NCBI GenBank assembly: GCA_964540005.1
Contig: CAZILN010000275.1
Location: 14,666 to 78,665 of the forward strand
DNA length: 64,000 bases
From: CAZILN01 sp964540005
Lineage (GTDB): Bacteria; Bacteroidota; Bacteroidia; Bacteroidales; SM23-62
Direction of reading: 5' to 3'
Position 1 is the stretch's first letter, and each line of letters opens with the position of its first letter. Below are positions 44,385-52,228 of the stretch, piece by piece. Position numbers and translations under genes: made by a program. The notes beneath the pieces are model-generated. The model was not told the DNA's origin, made no database searches, and saw only the letters and a list, made by a program, of their open reading frames with translations.

Positions 44385-45278
44385 TTAATGGACAACAATA
44401 ATTCCATTATTCTTCAATGTCTCTATCTGTTTCGGAGGAACGGCATTACCGATAATATTAAGGTATTCAAGATTATTCAGGTAAAACAGTGGGGATACAT
44501 CATCAATCAGGTTATTGGAAAGGTCAAGAACTCTCAGGTTCTTAAGTTTAAAAAGGACATCAATAATGCCGATCTGGTTATAGGAAAGATCAAGTTCCTC
44601 AACAAGGCTAAGATCCTTCAGAGGGTAAATATCAGAAATGTTGTTTCCCGAAAGGTCAAGTATCTTAACGTATTTGCAGCATTCAATGCCGTCGAGCTGT
44701 TCAATTTCATACTCGGCCATTTCAATTTCTTCAAGGTCTTCAAGGTAGTATCCGGGCAGGAGTATCTCAATCGAACCATACAGCTTTCTCTTAACTGCCG
44801 TAAAAAAGGAATTATCAGTTTCGGTTTCTGCGAACTGTGTCGGAGAATGTTCAAACTGTTCGTCATCCCTGTCAAAGAAGTAATCGAAACCGGGATCATC
44901 TTCCTCCCACGCGTATTCAGGATGATAATCTATGTCTTCGGCTATCTGTTCTGCCGATACAAACTGATCCAGATCCTGAATTTCAAGAATGTGGGAATAC
45001 TGTTGCAAACCCTCAAGATTGCCATTTTTTATAAGGGCATCAATTTCCCTCCGGTACTGGTTTCCCCTGTCCGGATGGTATATCATGATCAGGCGGGAAA
45101 AACATTTACTCGTCTTTTCTTCCTTTATCGGGATGTATTCAGATACTGCCTCGGCTATTCTTTTGATCAGGCTGTATTCTCCTGACTTGTAGAAACCGAT
45201 TATCCCGGCTGAGATCTTATTCAGGTTCTCATCTGAATAGGCATCTTTTATTCTCCTGAAATATTCCCGGTCTTCCAT
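44385..45278 (-). CDS. Protein with a J-domain-like HPD motif and C-terminal leucine-rich repeats
   Basis: 297 aa, no signal peptide, so cytosolic. Residues about 52-75 read KCFSRLIMIYHPDRGNQ, with His68-Pro69-Asp70 in the context of a J-domain helix-loop (a preceding basic/aliphatic helix and an aromatic before HPD). The centre is very acidic (about 110-150). Residues about 205-285 are leucine-rich repeats of the LDLSxNxIxDIxPL type, with about four units. J-domains recruit Hsp70 (DnaK); LRRs bind partners. The pairing is inferred from motifs, as the J-domain is short. The reverse-strand open frame over this gene is a shadow. Confidence 0.68.
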   Translation of the reverse strand: MEDREYFRRIKDAYSDENLNKISAGIIGFYKSGEYSLIKRIAEAVSEYIPIKEEKTSKCFSRLIMIYHPDRGNQYRREIDALIKNGNLEGLQQYSHILEIQDLDQFVSAEQIAEDIDYHPEYAWEEDDPGFDYFFDRDDEQFEHSPTQFAETETDNSFFTAVKRKLYGSIEILLPGYYLEDLEEIEMAEYEIEQLDGIECCKYVKILDLSGNNISDIYPLKDLSLVEELDLSYNQIGIIDVLFKLKNLRVLDLSNNLIDDVSPLFYLNNLEYLNIIGNAVPPKQIETLKNNGIIVVH

Positions 45279-45282
45279 GCTG

Positions 45283-45290
45283 CAAAGTTA
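45283..45290 (-). promoter_or_regulatory. -7 promoter element (TAACTTTG on the minus strand)
   Basis: Reads CAAAGTTA on the + strand; its last base is 4 nt from the ATG at 45278, suggesting a leaderless transcript of the J/LRR gene. Confidence 0.45.
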
Positions 45291-45442
45291 AGCAATAATA
45301 CCATCAGGAGTGATCACCGCGATAAAAATAAGGATATCATGTTACCGGGGTTTATAAGATCTCTAATTACAGAATTATGTTTGATCTTCAGGAATACTTC
45401 AAAATCATTTTTTAGCTTTACCAGCTGTTTTGCAATGGGACA

Positions 45443-47641
45443 ATGATTTATCACAAGAGCAGATCCACAATGAGGTTATCAGTTTATTTTCCAGTTTTCG
45501 CATTATCCGTGATGTCGCTGGTACCTGTATCCGGTCAGAACCAGGGAGTTAACAGAGCGGATTACAGGATCAATATCAGTGAAACCAATGAATTAATTAC
45601 GGTTGACGGACTGCTTGACGAAGATGTCTGGTCCCTGGCTGAAAGAGCTTCACAATTTCACCTGGTACTGCCTATTGACACCGGGTACGCAAGGGCTCAG
45701 ACTGAAGTTATGGTTTGCTATGACCAGAAGAACCTGTATTTCGGGATCATCTGCCATGACCCCTTACCGGGAAAAAGGCCGGTGGAATCCCTGCGCCGGG
45801 ACTGGAATTTCGGAGCCAACGATAATTTCATTGTTTTTATTGATACCTATAACGATTATACCAACGGATTTGCTTTCGGGGTATCGGCGGCAGGGGCACA
45901 ATGGGACGGGATACATGGAGAAGGGGGATTCGTCATGCTGGACTGGGATACCAAGTGGAGTTCAGCGGTGCAATCTTACCAGGACAGGTGGGTGGCTGAA
46001 TTCAGTGTTCCTTTCCGGAGCATTCGTTACAGGGAAGGAGTTACTGAGTGGGGTATCAGTTACAGCAGGATGGATCTGAAGACCAGTGAAAAATCAAGCT
46101 GGGCGCCTATCCCCCGGCAATTTCCGACCGCAAACCTGGCCTTCACAGGAACACTGGCATGGGATAAGCCCCTGCCTGAATCAGGAACCCGGGTTTCTCT
46201 CATACCCTATGTGCTGGGTAAGGCAACCCAGGACAGGGAAGCAGGGGAAAACATAAAAACTGATGCGGCAGCCGGACTGGATGCAAAGATCATCCTCTCC
46301 ACATCCCTTAACCTGGATCTGACCGTACTTCCGGATTTTTCACAGGTTGAAGTGGATGAGCAACGTACCAACCTGGACCGGTTTGAACTTTTTTTTCCTG
46401 AGAAAAGACAATTCTTTCTCGAAAACTCTGACATTTTCGCCACACTTGGATCCAGTGAAATCAGGCCCTTTTTCTCCCGAAGGATAGGTCTGAGCAGTCC
46501 GGTCATAGGAGGAGCCAGGCTAAGCGGGAAACTTGGAGAAAAGTGGAGAACCGGCATCATGAATATGCAGACAGGTATTAAGGATTCACTCACTGCAGAC
46601 AATTTCGCCGTAGCAGCATTCCAGCGCCAGCTATTCAGCCGTTCAAATATAACCGGTTTCCTGGTGAATAAACAGGTGGTGGCTTCACCCGAAGATTCTG
46701 TTAATACATCTTCCTTGTATAACAGGGTAGCCGGACTTGATTTTAACCTGGCCAGTGCCGATAACAGGTGGACCGGTAAATTCTTTGCTCATAAATCATT
46801 CTATGATGGAAGCTCCGGGAAAGATGCTGTATTCTCGGGAAGGCTGCAGTACAGTTCTGAAACCTTCATGGTTTCGCTGGATCAGAATTATGTAGGAGAA
46901 AACTACCGTGCCGAAGTGGGCTATATCAGGCGTACCGGGATACTTCAGACCGAATCAAAAGTAGGGTATAAGTTCTTTCCGGCATCCAGCAAGATCGCTA
47001 ACCACGGTCCTGTTCTTGATATGGAACTGTTTATGGATCCTGAATTTACCGTAACAGACAGGGAATTACAGCTTGCATACCAGGTGGAATGGTTGAACCG
47101 CAGCATGCTCTCTGCTGACCTGGAGTACGGCTTCGTAAAATTATTGGAACCTTTTGACCCTACTAATACCGGAGGTGCTGAGTTAGCCCCAGGCAATGAA
47201 TTTAATTCCTTAGAACTGTCTATGCAGTACAGTTCTGACAGCAGGAGGTTATTTACCTATGCTCTGGGTACCCGTTACGGAGGGTACTTCAATGGTACCC
47301 GGATGAGCTTTGATGGACAGGCATCTTACAGGGTGCAGCCTTTCGGTTACCTGGCTTTAGCCGGCTCCTTTAACAGGGTACAATTACCTTCCCCGTATAA
47401 CAGTGCCGATTTGGTGCTGATAGGACCGAAGCTGGATATCACCTTTACTGAAAAGCTGTTCCTTACAACTTTCGTCCAGTATAATAACCAGATAGACAAC
47501 ATCAATACCAACATACGCTTTCAGTGGCGTTTTGCCCCGGTATCCGACCTGTATATCGTCTATACGGACAATACCCTGCCTGGGAATTTTACGTCCAAAA
47601 ACAGGGGGTTGGTAGTGAAATTGTCCTACTGGTTTAATTAG
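45443..47641 (+). CDS. DUF5916 outer-membrane protein with CBM9-like N-terminal domain
   Basis: 732 aa. Signal peptide about 10-32 (ends PVSGQ). Residues about 40-230 are a CBM9-like beta-sandwich (ITVDGLLDEDVWSLAE, ending with a strand pair around SVPFRSIRY). The rest is DUF5916, rich in alternating strands ending in an aromatic pair, as in an outer-membrane beta-barrel, with the family motif LFFPEKRQFFLEN. Function unknown; often near carbohydrate or peptidase genes. Start could be 45443 or the ATG at 45470; the former has GGGA just upstream, the latter gives a tidier signal peptide. Confidence 0.85.
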   Translation: MIYHKSRSTMRLSVYFPVFALSVMSLVPVSGQNQGVNRADYRINISETNELITVDGLLDEDVWSLAERASQFHLVLPIDTGYARAQTEVMVCYDQKNLYFGIICHDPLPGKRPVESLRRDWNFGANDNFIVFIDTYNDYTNGFAFGVSAAGAQWDGIHGEGGFVMLDWDTKWSSAVQSYQDRWVAEFSVPFRSIRYREGVTEWGISYSRMDLKTSEKSSWAPIPRQFPTANLAFTGTLAWDKPLPESGTRVSLIPYVLGKATQDREAGENIKTDAAAGLDAKIILSTSLNLDLTVLPDFSQVEVDEQRTNLDRFELFFPEKRQFFLENSDIFATLGSSEIRPFFSRRIGLSSPVIGGARLSGKLGEKWRTGIMNMQTGIKDSLTADNFAVAAFQRQLFSRSNITGFLVNKQVVASPEDSVNTSSLYNRVAGLDFNLASADNRWTGKFFAHKSFYDGSSGKDAVFSGRLQYSSETFMVSLDQNYVGENYRAEVGYIRRTGILQTESKVGYKFFPASSKIANHGPVLDMELFMDPEFTVTDRELQLAYQVEWLNRSMLSADLEYGFVKLLEPFDPTNTGGAELAPGNEFNSLELSMQYSSDSRRLFTYALGTRYGGYFNGTRMSFDGQASYRVQPFGYLALAGSFNRVQLPSPYNSADLVLIGPKLDITFTEKLFLTTFVQYNNQIDNINTNIRFQWRFAPVSDLYIVYTDNTLPGNFTSKNRGLVVKLSYWFN

Positions 47642-47651
47642 AGAGTCCCTT

Positions 47652-49103
47652 TTAATTCTTTTTAAAATTATACTGGCCTAATATCAGTACTCCGCTTATA
47701 TCTCCTTTTTCATCCAGTTCAAATTCGAACCCGGCATTATCATCCAGGTTGAAGAATATCAGCTCGGAAGATGGAATGATCGTAAATTCAAAATCATCCC
47801 ATTCCTGGATGCAAACCAGTTGGTTATCACCTGCCGAAATACTGATTTTATAATCCTTATCCATCTTGTACTTGCCTGCAAATTTTTCCAGCACTTCGGG
47901 GGCCATTGTTATTCTCGTTCTGGTAGCCGCCTTATAGGTACTCCAGTTATAATAATCAGAGAATCCCCTGATTATTTCCTGTACCAGGCCCCCGCCGTTA
48001 TCCGAATTTGTCATGACGGCTATTCCCGGACCCGATTCAGCATAGGCAAAGATCTGGCACCTGTATCCCTCGTTGGCTCCCCCATGGCCGAAGGTAAGGG
48101 TATCCTCCGATTCTCCCAGTCCTGGTCCCAGTCCCTGGCGATCGATTTGTTTGCGCAGCATCTCAATAGTCATTTCCCTGGACAGTATCTTGTTCGACTT
48201 ACCCTGGTATGATTTCTGAACCTCAAGCATATACTTTGCAAGGTCTGTCGGGGTGGTCCACAATCCGGCCGCAGCCATTTCAGGATAGGTGTGCCAGTTG
48301 CCATCAACTTTTTTACCATCTGAACGGTGCCCGATGCTGGCCATTTCATACCTGTTCTTAGGAAGCGGTTGATCATAACTGCTGTTTTCCATGCCTATAA
48401 CATCCAGTATATTTTCTTTTAATAGGTCAGGGAAAGCAACGCCTGTGACATCCTCCAGCAATTTCTGCATAACCGTATAACCTCCCCCCGAATACCTGTT
48501 GATACTGCCGGGAATGGTATCAGGACGGATTCGATCTGAATTGGCAGGTTTTTCGCCATTGAGGACCTGGATTATGGTCGGGATATCTTCATCATGGGCA
48601 TATCCCCTGAAGCCATGAACAGTCAATCCGGCCGAATGGGTCAGCAGTCCGCGCAAAGTAACCGGCTGCTCAGCTGTGTACTCATTTTCCTCAAGCTTCC
48701 AATTAGCCAGGTAATCATTAACATTCCTGTCAAGATCCAGTTTCCCTTCTTCCACCAGTTTCAGGGCCATCAGGGCAGCCACCGGTTTAGAGATGGATGC
48801 CGCCTGGAACAGGGTATTCTCGTCCACATTCCAGGTACTGTCAAAGCTTATATATCCGTATCCTTTGGACCATTGTAGTCTACCCTTGTCAATATAGGCG
48901 ATGCTTACTCCCGGCACATTGTAAAAAGACATTCGTTCCTTGAGGGATAAATATCCAATGTCTTCTCCTTCAATGATCACGGCCGGGACCAGGTGGTGTT
49001 CTATTTCCCCGATCTGCTCCTGGATTGATTTTTCAGCTTGCTGTGAATTGCAGGACTGTATGAACAGTAGGCCTAATAAAAGAGTAATGTGATGGATTTT
49101 CAT
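47652..49103 (-). CDS. Class C beta-lactamase-like serine hydrolase lipoprotein
   Basis: 483 aa. Lipoprotein signal with Cys18 (LFIQSC). The beta-lactamase fold has the SxxK motif Ser103-Ile-Ser-Lys106, a Tyr-Ser-Gly motif in RYSGGGYTV (Tyr is the base; YSN in classical enzymes), and HGG in the KTG position. A separate beta domain follows from about residue 390. Relatives are penicillin-binding-like DD-peptidases, esterases or true lactamases; resistance cannot be inferred. It converges with the DUF5916 gene with 10 bp between stops. Confidence 0.83.
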   Translation of the reverse strand: MKIHHITLLLGLLFIQSCNSQQAEKSIQEQIGEIEHHLVPAVIIEGEDIGYLSLKERMSFYNVPGVSIAYIDKGRLQWSKGYGYISFDSTWNVDENTLFQAASISKPVAALMALKLVEEGKLDLDRNVNDYLANWKLEENEYTAEQPVTLRGLLTHSAGLTVHGFRGYAHDEDIPTIIQVLNGEKPANSDRIRPDTIPGSINRYSGGGYTVMQKLLEDVTGVAFPDLLKENILDVIGMENSSYDQPLPKNRYEMASIGHRSDGKKVDGNWHTYPEMAAAGLWTTPTDLAKYMLEVQKSYQGKSNKILSREMTIEMLRKQIDRQGLGPGLGESEDTLTFGHGGANEGYRCQIFAYAESGPGIAVMTNSDNGGGLVQEIIRGFSDYYNWSTYKAATRTRITMAPEVLEKFAGKYKMDKDYKISISAGDNQLVCIQEWDDFEFTIIPSSELIFFNLDDNAGFEFELDEKGDISGVLILGQYNFKKN

Positions 49104-49220
49104 TGTTCTGGTTTAATAAGTGTTTTCATTCCATTAATATAGTGTATATTTATAATTAAACCATTTAATATCCAGAAAGTCTAAACTATATCATTAGTAA
49201 TCAATTAATCCTAAATCAAA

Positions 49221-49721
49221 ATGAAAAGAAAAATTTTCTACTTTATGTCGGTAATCCTTTGCGGTACTTTACTGATTCCCGGTTATGCCTATCCCAGTAA
49301 GGCAAAGACAGATTTTTCAGGTACCTGGACCTTCAATGAAGACAAAAGTGAAATAGGGGAGGGCCGGTTTTTCAGGTCCACGAAAATTATTGTCAAGCAG
49401 GACGGGAATAAACTGGATCTGGAACGGACACGCACGGGAAGGGACGGTGAGGAAAGGATTCAGAGCCAGAACCTGACCCTGGATGGGAAGGAAGTAAAGA
49501 GTGAGGCACAATTCGGCACGACCGTAGTAACAGCTGTATGGGATGGCAACTCCCTGGTTATTAATTCGACAAGGTCTTTTGAACGGGACGGCCAGACAAT
49601 GGAACGGAAAAGCAAGGAAGTATGGAAACTTTCTGCTGACGGGAAGACCCTGACCATAGAGTCGACCTCAGAGGGGCGGGACGGAGAAATAAAGGCTACA
49701 CTGGTGTATGATAAACAGTAA
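49221..49721 (+). CDS. Secreted small beta-rich (lipocalin-like) hypothetical protein
   Basis: 166 aa. Signal peptide about 1-25. The mature part opens DFSGTWTFNEDKSE, close to the opening strand of lipocalin-like domains (a conserved GTW), and continues as about eight beta strands with many Lys, Arg, Glu. I do not recognise a specific family. The gene overlaps the convergent aldo/keto reductase by 26 bp. Confidence 0.6.
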   Translation: MKRKIFYFMSVILCGTLLIPGYAYPSKAKTDFSGTWTFNEDKSEIGEGRFFRSTKIIVKQDGNKLDLERTRTGRDGEERIQSQNLTLDGKEVKSEAQFGTTVVTAVWDGNSLVINSTRSFERDGQTMERKSKEVWKLSADGKTLTIESTSEGRDGEIKATLVYDKQ

Positions 49722-51024
49722 AGTTCAGGTCCCGGTGAGCCATGGCCAGTAGGGGCCGCGCCAGAACTCCGTAAGGACAGGCTTTTTCACAATATCCTTC
49801 ACAATCAATGCATCTGTCCGGCTTATTACCGGTCAGGTCCATGTATTTGATCATGGCATATTTCTCCTGTCCTTTCAAGGTGAAATAATAATGGTACCGC
49901 AGGATGGTACTGACAGCGATATGATGCGGGCAATGAGATTCACATAAACTACAGCCAATCCGGCAAATCATACTGCCCAGGGCTTTCCTGAAGACCTCAA
50001 GATTATTCAGCGTCAGCGGATCTAGCGACTGACCGGAGATAGCCAGGTGTTTTTCCAGCCCGGTGAAGCTTTTAAAACCTATCAGGCAGCAATCCACATC
50101 TTTGTTGGACAGGACAAATTTGGTGGCCACATCACGGAGCTGTTCATCATGGTCGGTGATTCCATTGGCGTCCAGGTAGGCCATGGCATCGTTATAATAT
50201 ACTTCAAACTTCTCAATCATGGTTTTAAGGGCTTCGGGAATTTCCTGGTTGCTGGATTCGTACTGTTGTCTGTATTCATCAAAAGAGTAATACGACCGGA
50301 CCGGGTTGGTTTTCATAATGGTTGTGGCAATGTTCTTATCCTTGCAGGCCCTGAGCACGCGCTCCCCCTGCTCGGAGAACAAAAAATTATATACCAGCAG
50401 CATCAGGTCAAACCTGCCGTCATTTACTGCGGACAGCAATATGTCCTCCATGGTATCCTGCTGGTCCCCGGGATAGTAAGACCCATGGCAGGAAATTCCC
50501 CTGTACCTGACCTTACCTTCCTTTTGCAGCTGTTCGAAAGCAGCATGAAACCCCGGGTGCCTGACCGTTGCCACTGATTCGACCCCCTGTAGTATGAGGC
50601 AATCCAGGTAATCCGTTTTCAGGTTTTCAAAACTGGCATTCAGCTTATTAAGTACATCCTCTTTCGAACCAAGGTTCCCGGTATACAGTTTTGTCGTTAT
50701 AAACAGGGATTCCCGGTCAACATCCCGGATGGCCTCCCCCAGGTCGCTTTCACTGCTGCCGTAGAACCGTCCAGTATCAAAGTAGTTGATCCCGCTTTCT
50801 ATGGCCGCCCGGATGAGCCCTGGATTCTGGGGGTACCCGAACCCGATTTCCGATACCCTGAAACCGGTCCTTCCCAGTGTCCTGTATTCCCTGATCCTGG
50901 GGCGTTCATTATCACTTTGCGGTGATGGTTCAGCAAGCTTGTTTTTGTTCATAATTCCGGCTCCTAAGAAACCAAGTGAGGAATTCCTCAGGAATTTTCT
51001 GCGATTGAGATTCAGGTTTTTCAT
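49696..51024 (-). CDS. Tat-exported aldo/keto reductase with C-terminal iron-sulfur motifs
   Basis: 442 aa. A twin-arginine signal (NRRKFLRNSSLGFLG) precedes an aldo/keto reductase barrel: LGRTGFRVSEIGFG, Asp83 and Tyr88 (FDTGRFYG), Lys112. The fourth tetrad position reads Gln146 (LILQG) where most family members have His. The C-terminus has two cysteine groups, CRIGCSLCESHC and CIDCEGYCEKAC, fitting [4Fe-4S] clusters as in related oxidoreductases. It may be a periplasmic redox enzyme; substrate unknown. Overlaps the small secreted protein gene by 26 bp. Confidence 0.8.
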   Translation of the reverse strand: MKNLNLNRRKFLRNSSLGFLGAGIMNKNKLAEPSPQSDNERPRIREYRTLGRTGFRVSEIGFGYPQNPGLIRAAIESGINYFDTGRFYGSSESDLGEAIRDVDRESLFITTKLYTGNLGSKEDVLNKLNASFENLKTDYLDCLILQGVESVATVRHPGFHAAFEQLQKEGKVRYRGISCHGSYYPGDQQDTMEDILLSAVNDGRFDLMLLVYNFLFSEQGERVLRACKDKNIATTIMKTNPVRSYYSFDEYRQQYESSNQEIPEALKTMIEKFEVYYNDAMAYLDANGITDHDEQLRDVATKFVLSNKDVDCCLIGFKSFTGLEKHLAISGQSLDPLTLNNLEVFRKALGSMICRIGCSLCESHCPHHIAVSTILRYHYYFTLKGQEKYAMIKYMDLTGNKPDRCIDCEGYCEKACPYGVLARPLLAMAHRDLNFTVYHTPV

Positions 51025-51219
51025 TGTATGGATAAATTCATTAAGAACGGTTCTTTACATGCGCAGTTAATGTTGGTGCGAATCAGAGCGCTTCTCGGGT
51101 GATCAGCAACACGGTATGCATGTTGTACAAACCTTCTGTTCGTTTTTCTTATCTAAAATTAAAGGATTTTAGTTTAACAGTCAACCCGGCCGATCCAGTT
51201 CCTTTTCCAGCTCAGGGGA

Positions 51220-52142
51220 TTATTTACCGCAATCTGTTGTGAAATAAACATTATCACTTCCTTCCATCTCGACCGTTATGCCTTCAGGCGGGAAGGGCAA
51301 TGTCCAGACACATACATCTTCCAGGCCATACATATAGGAAATGTTCAAACCGCTGAACGGTAAACAGAACCAGAACCTATACTTGTATTATTTGAAATAT
51401 CCAGGGAGGTTAAGTCGTTGCTTGAGCAATCCAGATAGACTAATGCTGTATTGACTGAGACATCCAGACTGGTTAACTGGTTATTTGAATAATCCAGGTA
51501 AACCAGGACTGTATTCTCCGAGACGTCAAGGCTCGAAAACCAATTCGAATGACAGATTAATGTTTCCAGAGATCCATTATTAGACAGATCCAGGCTGCTT
51601 ATTTTATTCCCGTCACATTTCAGTGTCAGCAGGGAGTCATTATGTGTAACATCCAGGTTGCGTATTTCATTCCTGTCCACCCAGTAATAATTACCGCATT
51701 CGAGGTATTGCAGGGCAGTGTTCTGAGAAACATCCAGGCTGGTCAGGTAATTCCCGTCACACCTAAGCCAGGTTAATTTTTTATTACCGGATACATCCAG
51801 TGCGGTAAGTTTATTAAAGAAACATGTGAGTTCTTCCAAATTCGTAAACGCCTCAATACCATCAAGGTTCCTTATCTGCCCGCACCAGTCATGTGATTCC
51901 GGACTATAACCCAGGACGGGTTCATAATTACCAATATCCAGGGTAATTACTGCTTCTGCTTCATCATGACTGATCAGTTCATCGCCGTCCGTGTCAACCT
52001 CCCTGTCGATAAGGGCATACAAAAACAATACATCCGGTATATCAACTATATCTTTTTCCGGTTCCTCGGTATCTTTTTCGCATCCACCGAAAACATGGAA
52101 GCCGATAATCAGAAAGCAGATAAACAGTGCCCGGATTTTCAT
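51220..52142 (-). pseudogene. Secreted leucine-rich-repeat lipoprotein with a 3' frameshift
   Basis: The open frame 51345-52142 encodes 265 aa: lipoprotein signal (FGGCEKD), an EF-hand-like loop DTDGDELISHDE with Asp/Asp/Asp/Ser/Glu ligands, then repeats of the LTSLDVSxNxALxxL type. It stops abruptly after SVYRSAV. In another frame the sequence continues through GLEDVCVWTLPFPPEG and YFTTDCGK to a TAA at 51220-51222. That tail matches the end of this LRR family, including the relic at 54977. One frameshift near 51350-51385 explains both. A functional truncation is possible, as most of the repeat solenoid survives. Confidence 0.7.
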
Positions 52143-52228
52143 GATACCTGAGGTAGTATTGGGATCAGTTATTTGGAATAATAAATTTAAATCTTCTGAT
52201 AATTATCCTGATTAAAAACCAAACTAAT

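Noticed and set aside
44319..45185. 288-codon open frame on the + strand
   Set aside because: Antisense to the J/LRR gene, whose leucine-rich repeats on the minus strand are unmistakable.
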